From positions 525 to 7,249 of the forward strand of contig DAAV01000078.1 in assembly GCA_001701295.1 (NCBI GenBank): a DNA stretch of 6,725 nucleotides, given 5' to 3'. Every line of letters begins with the position of its first letter. Position 1 is the first letter of the stretch. The notes below the pieces were generated by a model, which was not told where the DNA came from, ran no database searches, and worked only from the letters and a program-made list of their open reading frames with translations. Positions 1-4,647 of the stretch are shown here, in pieces. Source of the stretch: Bacteroidales bacterium H10. Lineage in GTDB: Bacteria; Bacteroidota; Bacteroidia; Bacteroidales; Muribaculaceae. The position numbers and the translations under genes were made by a program.

Positions 1-1
1 C

Positions 2-364
2 TTCAACTGCATAATAAATTACCGCTTTACCTTTCATGCGCGCGATGTGGCCTGGCGTGCGGTCATTACGAAGTTTATATTCGTGTGGATCGGTTCGTTG
101 CTGTTGAATAGTTTTGGCACTCAGATATTATATTATCTGGTACGCGACTGGCATTGGCTCAAGACAACCATGGGGCTCGGAGACGATGCGATCTTTTTGG
201 CTGCCCGACTGTTTGTGTCGCTGGTCGTGTCGCTGGTATGGAATTTCCTTCTGCAACGTAATTTCGTGTTCCGTCAGACTCGTATCGACCCTTATATCCT
301 GCGTACGTTAGATGCTTTGGGAATAAAAGAAAGAAATTATGGCAATGCAGACAAGACTAAATAA
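2..364 (+). CDS. GtrA-family membrane protein, 3' end (5' truncated by window edge)
   Basis: The reading frame is open from base 2 to a TAA at 362-364, giving the last 120 residues of a protein that begins outside the window. Two hydrophobic segments are visible, one around IFVWIGSLLLNSFGTQILYY and one around AARLFVSLVVSLVWNFLL. Each lies next to the N-Y/F-x-F-x-F signature of GtrA proteins: INYRFTFH before the first and NFLLQRNFVFR after the second. This is the C-terminal half of a small four-helix GtrA-like protein. Members of the family are thought to help move lipid-linked sugars across the inner membrane for surface polysaccharide or teichoic-acid decoration. The substrate here cannot be told from sequence. 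A GTG at 47 is only an internal codon. The gene overlaps the next one by 26 bases in another frame, so the two are probably co-transcribed and translationally coupled. Confidence 0.8.
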   Translation, partial: FNCIINYRFTFHARDVAWRAVITKFIFVWIGSLLLNSFGTQILYYLVRDWHWLKTTMGLGDDAIFLAARLFVSLVVSLVWNFLLQRNFVFRQTRIDPYILRTLDALGIKERNYGNADKTK

Positions 365-1292
365 GGATGGTGACGAGGTTTTCATTTTCGAGGAGTATCC
401 CGACATCGAGGTGCGTCCCGATGTCATAACTCCCGGGGATGTTGAAAAACTCGTGCCGGCAGCCGCGCGTTTTCCCCGCCTGGTCAAGTGGCTCATGCAC
501 CTGTTTGAGATTGATGAAGTGAATCGTGTGCATTCAAAATACAGTCTTACACCCGGTCCTGAGTTTGTCCGCTGTCTTATGGAAGACGAATTCAAAGTGA
601 AACTTCAGGTTGACAATATCGAAATACTCGACCGTTTCAAAGAAGGACCGTTTATCACTGTCAGCAATCATCCTTTCGGCTCGCTCGACGGTATAGCCTT
701 GATTTATATATTGACGCGTGTACGCCCTGAATACAAGGTGATGGTCAATATGATTCTCAACCAGCTGTCAGCCATGCGGCCCAACTTTATAGCCGTCGAC
801 CAGTCTGCATCCAGTGATCCTGAAAAGCGTCGTGTTTCTGTGGCGGGAGTCCGTGAGGCCATAACCATGATCAAGGAGGGGAAACCTGTCGGTTTCTTTC
901 CTGCCGGAGCGATCGGCAAGACCGACAAAGATGGAATAATAGTCGACCGCCCCTGGCAGCCGACTGTGCTGCAGATCATCGGTAAGTCGAAAGTCCCCGT
1001 GATTCCTATTTACTTTCACGGTACCAACAGTCCTCTTTTTAACTGGCTCGGACATCACAGTATCCTTTTGCGCACAGCCTGTCTGCCGCGTGAGCTTTTC
1101 AAAAAACGAAAAAAACCTATGCGTGTCACAATAGGGGAGCCTGTCAGCGTAGAGACCCAGGCCCGCTTTGGACGTGACTATGAGGCTTTGGGCAAATACC
1201 TGCGTCATCTCACATACGACCTCTCCGGACTTGACATCAAATCTGAACGCACCTCCGGACCGCTGCTGCCGGTCAGTAAAGAAATGTGTTAA
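339..1292 (+). CDS. PlsC/hemolysin-like lysophospholipid acyltransferase, possibly the glycine-lipid O-acyltransferase (GlsA-like)
   Basis: This 317-residue protein belongs to the lysophospholipid acyltransferase superfamily. Visible motifs are NHPFGSLDG at residues 110-118 (catalytic H111 and D117, with the five-residue spacing seen in hemolysin-like members instead of the four of PlsC), FFPAG at 186-190 (acceptor-binding block), and PIYFHGTNS at 223-231, which is characteristic of the hemolysin-like branch. The family transfers acyl chains from acyl-ACP or acyl-CoA to a lipid hydroxyl at the cytoplasmic face of the inner membrane. In Bacteroides a PlsC-like enzyme of this kind (GlsA) O-acylates N-acyl-glycine to make glycine lipids; that role here is an inference from family resemblance, and no N-acyltransferase partner is visible. 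The ATG at 339 is preferred, with a second ATG two codons later. It overlaps the GtrA gene by 26 bases. The length looks complete and no lesion is seen. Confidence 0.85.
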   Translation: MAMQTRLNKDGDEVFIFEEYPDIEVRPDVITPGDVEKLVPAAARFPRLVKWLMHLFEIDEVNRVHSKYSLTPGPEFVRCLMEDEFKVKLQVDNIEILDRFKEGPFITVSNHPFGSLDGIALIYILTRVRPEYKVMVNMILNQLSAMRPNFIAVDQSASSDPEKRRVSVAGVREAITMIKEGKPVGFFPAGAIGKTDKDGIIVDRPWQPTVLQIIGKSKVPVIPIYFHGTNSPLFNWLGHHSILLRTACLPRELFKKRKKPMRVTIGEPVSVETQARFGRDYEALGKYLRHLTYDLSGLDIKSERTSGPLLPVSKEMC

Positions 1293-1345
1293 GCGCTGAT
1301 TTCACTTCTGAATTGCGCGTCTGAGAAGCAGGCGTATCATATAAA

Positions 1346-1380
1346 GCCCCGGATGTCCTATACTGACTTCCGGGGTGTTT
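1346..1380 (+). terminator. probable terminator of the GtrA-acyltransferase operon
   Basis: Bases 1347-1353 (CCCCGGA) pair perfectly with 1369-1375 (TCCGGGG), with a flanking G-U pair (1346/1376) and an inner GTC/GAC pairing (1355-1357/1365-1367). Only a short interrupted T stretch (GTTT) follows, so it is a weak intrinsic terminator on the plus strand. Its place 54 bases after the acyltransferase stop supports the call. Confidence 0.5.
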
Positions 1381-1404
1381 ATATGTGCGTACGCCGTAAT
1401 AACG

Positions 1405-1439
1405 CAGGCGACGCCCGGAATCATCCGGATCGTCGCCTG
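1405..1439. repeat. strong inverted repeat / stem-loop of unknown role
   Basis: CAGGCGACG at 1405-1413 is the exact complement of CGTCGCCTG at 1431-1439. Inside it CCGGA (1415-1419) pairs with TCCGG (1424-1428) around an ATCA tetraloop, so the hairpin has 14 base pairs with only a 1x2 internal loop. No T tract follows on either strand, so it is not a classical intrinsic terminator. It could be a factor-dependent terminator, an RNA-stabilising element, or the 3' structure of the lost minus-strand gene that begins at 1499. Confidence 0.7.
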
Positions 1440-1469
1440 AAACGAGGATAGAGAGTCATAAACCGTGTT

Positions 1470-1499
1470 TCATGGTTGTATTTGCTGACTCTTGCCCAT
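1470..1499 (-). pseudogene. fossil start of a small gene (MGKSQQ...), possibly a cold-shock-type protein gene
   Basis: On the minus strand an ATG at 1499 opens MGKSQQIQP and stops at once (TGA, 1470-1472). MGKSQ is how a family of Bacteroidales cold-shock-domain proteins, rich in lysine and glutamate after the start, begins as I recall it. The leader is also gene-like: a TAATTTTG box, about 60 nt of untranslated sequence and an A-rich stretch just before ATG. The rest of such a protein (KKE/KKR-rich linker, then the cold-shock domain) is absent in all three minus frames downstream, so an internal deletion that kept promoter, leader and first codons is the simplest reading. A real nine-residue leader peptide is an alternative. 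The family assignment rests on five or six residues and is tentative. Confidence 0.4.
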
Positions 1500-1562
1500 T
1501 TTGTATTGACCTTCTTTTTTACCTTGAATTCTTACTTGCTGTGATCTGAATAACTTATACTG

Positions 1563-1593
1563 CAAAATTAAGAAATTTACGTTATATTTGAAA
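1563..1593 (-). promoter_or_regulatory. minus-strand promoter for the MGKSQ leader
   Basis: Read on the minus strand, TAATTTTG (1570-1563) matches the Bacteroidota -7 consensus TAnnTTTG. TTTC (1593-1590), one mismatch from the -33 TTTG, lies exactly 19 nt upstream. Transcription would start near 1556 and give a leader of roughly 57 nt before the ATG at 1499. Confidence 0.6.
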
Positions 1594-1618
1594 AAATCCA
1601 AGTAAATAAATGGAGATT

Positions 1619-1647
1619 TTGTATCAATTTGGCTATAATTGTATCAA
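1619..1647. promoter_or_regulatory. paired TTGTATCAA sites, possible activator or repressor operator
   Basis: TTGTATCAA occurs at 1619-1627 and again at 1639-1647, exactly 20 bases apart (about two helical turns), so both would face the same side of the DNA. Each copy is itself a half-palindrome (TTG-n3-CAA). Relative to the inferred minus-strand start near 1556 they sit at about -63 and -83, typical for an activator. The binding protein is unknown. Confidence 0.4.
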
Positions 1648-1679
1648 ATAGGGTAAATAAAACAATATACTCCCTATTT
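1646..1679 (-). terminator. possible terminator downstream of the macro-like gene
   Basis: AAATAGGG (1646-1653) and CCCTATTT (1672-1679) are perfect 8-base complements around an 18-nt AT-rich loop, 29 bases past the stop of the minus-strand gene at 1708. On the minus strand the 3' arm ends in TTT but no longer T tract follows. It could equally be an operator dyad next to the TTGTATCAA sites. Confidence 0.35.
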
Positions 1680-1707
1680 ACATACTAATTATCCAGGTCT
1701 GGGTTGA

Positions 1708-2121
1708 TCAATCGACCTTTTTACCATTCATCTCCCTGTTGCGTCTTATGATATTCGCGAACGATTTCGGGAGACGGACATTATAAAAATCATATGCCCG
1801 ATCGAAAAGAGGGGCGATCCCCTCATCAGTGAAACCTGCTATTCCGCAACCGATGCGTGTGACGTAGAATGTGTTCTGGTCCCATTCCCACGCCAGATCG
1901 ATGAATTGGTCCACATAGGGCTTTATAGTCTCAATACCTCCCTGCATAGTGGGTATGGCATATGACTGACCCTGAATTCCGACTCCCTGGCCCATGATTG
2001 CTCCGAAGCGTTCGAGGGCTACACGTGCCGCGCCCCCTGCATGGTTTCCTTCCAGATTACTGCCGAACACAAATATTTCGTCCGGCTCGAGCGATGTTAT
2101 GTTTTCCGGTGTATATTTCAT
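1708..2121 (-). CDS. small phage-like protein with macro-domain-like motifs (A1S_2505-type family)
   Basis: A complete 137-residue soluble protein. Conserved blocks are FVFGSN at residues 17-22, GGAA at 29-32 followed by ALERFGA, GQGVG at 44-48, YAIPT at 54-58 and VTRIGCGIAGF at 87-97, then IAPLF. This pattern is known from a family of small proteins carried by phages and scattered in bacterial genomes. The glycine-rich blocks and the GCGIAG loop resemble ADP-ribose-binding macro domains. Binding or hydrolysis of ADP-ribose or a related nucleotide is therefore a reasonable guess, but no activity is established from sequence. It stands alone with no phage structural or integrase genes nearby, so it is either a relic or a domesticated gene. 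No signal peptide or membrane segment is seen. The ATG at 2121 fits the family start. Confidence 0.8.
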   Translation of the reverse strand: MKYTPENITSLEPDEIFVFGSNLEGNHAGGAARVALERFGAIMGQGVGIQGQSYAIPTMQGGIETIKPYVDQFIDLAWEWDQNTFYVTRIGCGIAGFTDEGIAPLFDRAYDFYNVRLPKSFANIIRRNREMNGKKVD

Positions 2122-2166
2122 ATCTTAATATGTTTGGAATTACTGTTTCTTCAATATGAAGTCTGA

Positions 2167-2174
2167 CAAATGTA
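2167..2174 (-). promoter_or_regulatory. -7 box upstream of the macro-like gene
   Basis: On the minus strand TACATTTG matches TAnnTTTG and would give a leader of about 40 nt before the ATG at 2121. No TTG/TTTG is found 19-21 nt further upstream, so only half the promoter is recognisable. Confidence 0.4.
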
Positions 2175-2215
2175 CGACTTCCATGTCTTTTCTTTTATTT
2201 TGCCTGGTGGAAAAG

Positions 2216-2332
2216 CTATTCTCTTACCGGCGTGAGACGGTAGGCATATCCTGCGCATGATGCTTCAATGACCAGTGAGCATAACATAAGCATAGGCAAC
2301 AGAACAAGTGTTTGAATTCTTCTGAAACGCAT
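2216..2332 (-). CDS. possible 38-residue secreted or membrane peptide
   Basis: An ATG at 2332 on the minus strand opens a 38-codon frame ending in TAG at 2216-2218. It has a basic start (MRFRRIQ), a hydrophobic core (TLVLLPMLMLCSLVI) and a polar tail (YRLTPVRE), a textbook signal-peptide layout. The cysteine in IEASC sits where a lipobox cysteine would, but the glutamate three residues before it breaks the consensus, so lipidation is doubtful. I do not recognise the family. It lies just past the terminator-like hairpin at 2362-2423 on the same strand as the broken RND pump. It may be a real micro-protein or the 5' stub of a lost outer-membrane partner gene of that pump. No promoter consensus is visible and no homology was tested. 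Confidence 0.35.
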   Translation of the reverse strand: MRFRRIQTLVLLPMLMLCSLVIEASCAGYAYRLTPVRE

Positions 2333-2361
2333 TTCTTATAAATTTATATACTTACTTATAT

Positions 2362-2423
2362 AAAAAGGCGCCTGTCGGTTCTTCGGCTTCGGATAACACG
2401 ACGTGTAGTCGGCAGCCCTTTTT
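2362..2423. terminator. bidirectional intrinsic terminator
   Basis: AAAAAGG (2362-2368) pairs with CCTTTTT (2417-2423). After a small internal loop, CTGTCGGTT (2372-2380) pairs with AGTCGGCAG (2407-2415), with three wobble pairs. The loop holds a further ACACG-A-CGTGT palindrome (2396-2406). The A/T-rich base gives a U run in either direction, so it can end minus-strand transcription from the RND remnant and plus-strand readthrough. Confidence 0.55.
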
Positions 2424-2505
2424 AATATAAGATATCAAACCGCCTGAAAGTTTATAAAGAACTGCAGAAATAATTTTAATGAGGATAAACGGCATTCTGA
2501 TACTT

Positions 2506-3081
2506 TCAGGCTCCTCTGGTACGATGTTTTCTCCTGGGCATTATCTTTTCGTGCAGATATTGGAATATGACGAAAAGCATAGGGACGATAAACAAACAGT
2601 GCGAGAGTGCCGAATAAAAGACCGCCTACCGTTCCGGTGCCTACAGAAATATTGCCGTTAGCCCCGACTCCCGATGCGAACATCAACGGAAGCATGCCGA
2701 AGACCATTGTGTCCGAGGTCATGATTATGGGCCGGAAGCGGGCTTTTGCCGCGGATATTGCAGCCGCGACGAGTCCGAGTCCCTCTTTGCGTCTTGCCGA
2801 GGCATATTCTGTCAGTAGAATAGCGGTTTTTGCAAGAAGTCCTATCAGCATGATCAGACTTATCTGCATGTAGATATTGTTCTCAAGTCCTCACCAGCGG
2901 GCAAACAGAAGAGTCAACATATTGAGAGTGAATCCGACGGCATATTATCACTTTGTCGATGGAGGCATCCAGAAAATCTTTTGTACTCGATATGTCTGTT
3001 AGAACCATTCCCGAAGGGAGGCCGGATCTTATTTCGTCGAGAGTTTTGTCGATTTCGGTTATAACTTCATTGGCGTTCGAG
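2506..3081 (-). pseudogene. RND efflux pump (AcrB/MexB type), three fragments of a decayed gene
   Basis: Three pieces of an inner-membrane RND proton-drug antiporter survive in order on the minus strand. (1) From about 3080 to 2946, SNANEVITEIDKTLDEIRSG... to KDFLDASIDKVI, the end of the first periplasmic region just before TM2. (2) From 2944 to about 2909, in another frame, YAVGFTLNMLTL, a TM segment normally some 40-50 residues later. (3) From about 2908 to 2506, LFARW-stop-GLENNIYMQISL... and the C-terminal membrane domain with LIGLLAK and RPIIMTSDTMVFGMLPL. Around 460 residues between (2) and (3) and about 300 N-terminal residues are missing. Lesions are a shift between (1) and (2), an in-frame TGA at 2891-2893, and one extra base in AAA at 2590-2592. 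Removing that base restores IVPMLFVIFQYLHEKIMP and a stop at 2506. A full-length relative has about 1,000-1,050 residues, so no pump can be made. Confidence 0.88.
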
Positions 3082-3483
3082 AGAGCTGCCGACAAGGCTC
3101 TTGCATGGATCGGACTTAAGAAAGGTTGTGCATCTGTCAGAGAATCCATAACGCTCAAAGTCGAGCACAAGAATGTCGTAGTAGATCTTGACGATATTCT
3201 CTATATCGAGGCCATGGCCAATTATGTCAAGGTTTTCAGAAAAGGGTTGCCGACAGTTCTTTCTCAGATCACGATGAAGGAGATGGAAACCCTGCTGCCT
3301 GCCGCGCGGTTTATCCGTGTGCATCGTTCATATATAGTCTCACTCAACGTGATCGATAAATTTTCCAACCGGAAGATATTCCTTTATGATCTTGACCGTG
3401 TTATCCCCGTAGGGAGAAAGTATATCGAGTCGTTTAACAATCTATATGACATTTTTAGACATGACAGCGTGGACCCGTCTTGA
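2953..3483 (+). pseudogene. LytTR-family response regulator lacking its receiver domain, fused to antisense RND sequence
   Basis: The open frame of 176 codons is a chimera. Residues 1 to about 41 are the reverse complement of RND pump sequence and mean nothing as protein. From about residue 42 (FERAADKALAW) it resembles the last helix of a receiver domain plus linker, and residues 65-168 are a complete LytTR DNA-binding domain (VDLDDILYIEAMANYVKVF, then FIRVHRSYIVSL, then RVIPVGRKY). LytTR regulators (LytR/AgrA type) bind direct repeats upstream of target promoters and are normally switched by phosphorylation of the receiver aspartate, here deleted. The DNA-binding domain shows no stop or shift, so a phosphorylation-blind regulator could still be made if a promoter and start exist. 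None is evident, and the ATG at 2953 is fortuitous. The fusion points to a deletion that removed both 5' ends of a divergent pair. Confidence 0.8.
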
Positions 3484-3496
3484 ATTGTCAAACCAT

Positions 3497-3542
3497 AAGC
3501 CCTTGCGACATGTTAGAAATACATAACATGCCGATAAGGCTT
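3497..3542. promoter_or_regulatory. nested inverted repeat just upstream of the SDR gene
   Basis: CATGTTA (3509-3515) and TAACATG (3524-3530) are perfect complements around 8 bases. Outside them AAGCC (3497-3501) pairs with GGCTT (3538-3542). The dyad ends 2 bases before the first possible ATG of the SDR gene, so it could be an operator, a leader hairpin controlling translation, or the weak terminator of the LytTR remnant. No T run follows it. Confidence 0.45.
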
Positions 3543-3544
3543 TA

Positions 3545-4330
3545 ATGATTCAGGCGATGGATATAGCAAAAATGTTTGATCTGTCAGGAAGAGTTGCTGT
3601 CGTGACAGGTGCCGGAGACGGCATAGGACGTGGTGTGAGTGAGATTCTGGCGGCCGCCGGGGCATCGGTTGTGGTAAGCGATATATCGTTGGAAAAAGCT
3701 CGGTCGGTGGCAGAAAGTATAACAGATGGCGGCGGCGAAGCGTCAGCTGTCAGTTGTGATGTTTCTGAAGAAACGGATCTTTCGGGGCTTATAGATTTCG
3801 CCGTCGGCAGTTATGGAACGGTTAATATACTTGTGAATAATGCGGGCATAGGAGGCGGAGGCCGTGAGAATCCTTTCAGTATTGATCGTGCATACGTGGA
3901 ACGCATATATGCGGTCAATGTGTTAGCGCCTTGGGAATTATGCCGTCTTGCCGCGCCGCATATGGAAAAGTCCGGTTACGGCAGTATCATCAACATCACA
4001 TCCATGAGCAGTATAAATAAAGATCCGGACATGGCCATATATGCTTCTTCAAAAGCAGCCTTGAATCACATGGCATCTAATCTGGCCTATGACTATGGAA
4101 AAATGGGCATACGGATCAATAATGTGGGACCTGGAGCTACAAGGACGAAGGCTCTTGCTTCCGTTCTTACTTCCGAAATCGAGAAACGCATGCTGGCGCA
4201 TACACCCATTGGTCGTCTTGGTGAAATATCGGATATTGCCGGAGCAGTCCTTTATTTTGCTTCTCCGATATCCTCTTGGGTCAGCGGTCAGACCCTCATG
4301 GTCAACGGTGGAGGAGTGCAGACTCTTTGA
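3545..4330 (+). CDS. hdhA: short-chain dehydrogenase closely resembling 7-alpha-hydroxysteroid dehydrogenase
   Basis: A complete classical SDR of 261 residues. The cofactor motif TGAGDGIG is at residues 21-28, with D46 after the second strand (VVVSD), which favours NAD(H). NNAG is at 98-101 and N125, S153, Y166 and K170 form the catalytic tetrad (ITSMSS, then YASSK). From memory it aligns along its whole length with E. coli HdhA, including GASVVVSDI, the 13-residue Ser-Tyr spacing, PGA-T-AL, EIE-ML-HTPI-RLG and SWVSGQ-L-V-GGGVQ. HdhA oxidises the 7-alpha hydroxyl of primary bile acids such as cholate in the cytoplasm. The same activity here is likely but unproven; another steroid or a sugar alcohol is possible. 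The ATG at 3557 (MDIAKMFDLSGR) gives an N-terminus matching HdhA better than the one at 3545. The gene appears monocistronic between decayed regions and carries no lesion. Confidence 0.85.
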   Translation: MIQAMDIAKMFDLSGRVAVVTGAGDGIGRGVSEILAAAGASVVVSDISLEKARSVAESITDGGGEASAVSCDVSEETDLSGLIDFAVGSYGTVNILVNNAGIGGGGRENPFSIDRAYVERIYAVNVLAPWELCRLAAPHMEKSGYGSIINITSMSSINKDPDMAIYASSKAALNHMASNLAYDYGKMGIRINNVGPGATRTKALASVLTSEIEKRMLAHTPIGRLGEISDIAGAVLYFASPISSWVSGQTLMVNGGGVQTL

Positions 4331-4409
4331 AACGCTTGCGATATTTATATGTGACGTAATAAAGAAGTATTGTTCTATTTTCCATTTTGATATTGTTAAG
4401 CATATTTTA

Positions 4410-4439
4410 TTGTTGTGTTGGAATTAATCACTAAATTTG
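4410..4439 (+). promoter_or_regulatory. consensus Bacteroidota promoter feeding the structured block
   Basis: TTG at 4410-4412, a spacer of exactly 19 nt, and TAAATTTG at 4432-4439 (TAnnTTTG). The expected start of transcription is about 4445-4447, which is the first base of the 14-bp inverted repeat. This is the best promoter match in the window and it does not lead to a recognisable protein gene. Confidence 0.65.
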
Positions 4440-4446
4440 TAAGTAG

Positions 4447-4647
4447 CTATTGAAAATTAATGTATACATAAAACGTTGTTATTTATCTTGCCTGCGCGCG
4501 AAACGCCGCTATTTTTTAGGCGGATCGGTTCTGGAACGAAGGAGCATAGCGGGCTATGCGACTGAACGACAGGACCGAAACGACAAAAAAGAACAAGGTT
4601 TATGTTACAAGATTCAAAAACTACATATATCGTTTAATTTTTAATAG
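4447..4647 (+). ncRNA. candidate structured RNA or MITE-like element with terminal inverted repeats
   Basis: The ends, CTATTGAAAATTAA (4447-4460) and TTAATTTTTAATAG (4634-4647), are inverted repeats matching at 13 of 14 positions; the mismatch becomes a G-U pair in RNA. Inside, ATCTTG (4485-4490) pairs with CAAGAT (4608-4613), CGCC (4504-4507) with GGCG (4519-4522), and TCGGTTCTG (4525-4533) with CAGGACCGA (4570-4578) enclosing GCATAG-CGGG-CTATGC (4544-4559). TAAGTAGC occurs at 4440-4447 and 4653-4660, close to both ends. The promoter at 4410-4439 would start the transcript at the first base of the outer stem. Two readings fit: a roughly 200-nt noncoding RNA closed by a long stem, with a shape loosely like 6S RNA, or a small non-autonomous transposable element. 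No known Rfam family was recognised. Confidence 0.45.

Larger units (their letters stand above)
1293..1707. other. 415-base gene-free stretch between the acyltransferase and macro-like genes
   Basis: No convincing intact gene lies here. It holds a terminator-like stem (1346-1380), a very stable hairpin (1405-1439), the fossil start of a small minus-strand gene (1470-1499) with its promoter (1563-1593), two TTGTATCAA repeats (1619-1647), and an AAATAGGG/CCCTATTT dyad (1646-1679). Bases from about 1540 to 1690 are strongly AT-rich, as expected for an upstream regulatory zone. A 22-codon arginine-rich reading frame at 1383-1451 (+) overlaps the hairpin and is not called. Confidence 0.7.
2122..2505. 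other. 384-base stretch without a confident gene
   Basis: It contains the leader of the macro-like gene (half promoter at 2167-2174), the possible 38-residue secreted peptide (2216-2332), an AT-rich segment (2333-2361) and the bidirectional hairpin (2362-2423). Bases 2424-2505 are AT-rich sequence with nothing recognisable; they are read as protein only because the frameshift in the RND remnant extends its frame to a stop at 2435. Confidence 0.6.

Noticed and set aside
768..1208. Long minus-strand frame opposite the acyltransferase gene
   Set aside because: Antisense shadow of a well-supported gene, with no domain of its own; likewise the long frames opposite rhuM and within the transporter gene.
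1383..1451. 22-codon arginine-rich plus-strand frame
   Set aside because: It is mostly the GC-rich hairpin read as protein; its composition is dictated by the inverted repeat.
1583..1590. Plus-strand TATATTTG matching the -7 consensus
   Set aside because: No -33 element at the right spacing and nothing downstream on the plus strand to transcribe; it lies within the minus-strand promoter's AT-rich DNA.
2435..2505. C-terminal tail of the minus-strand RND frame past 2506
   Set aside because: It is a frameshift product; the ancestral frame stops at 2506-2508, so these bases are not pump coding sequence.
2953..3075. N-terminal 41 codons of the plus-strand LytTR frame
   Set aside because: They are the exact antisense of RND coding sequence, so the ATG at 2953 is fortuitous and not the native regulator start.
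4450..4644. 64-codon plus-strand frame, and a 38-codon frame at 4556-4672, through the structured block
   Set aside because: Both run through the paired arms of the hairpins and inverted repeats, have no recognisable domain, and lack a convincing start context. The RNA/DNA structure explains the sequence better.
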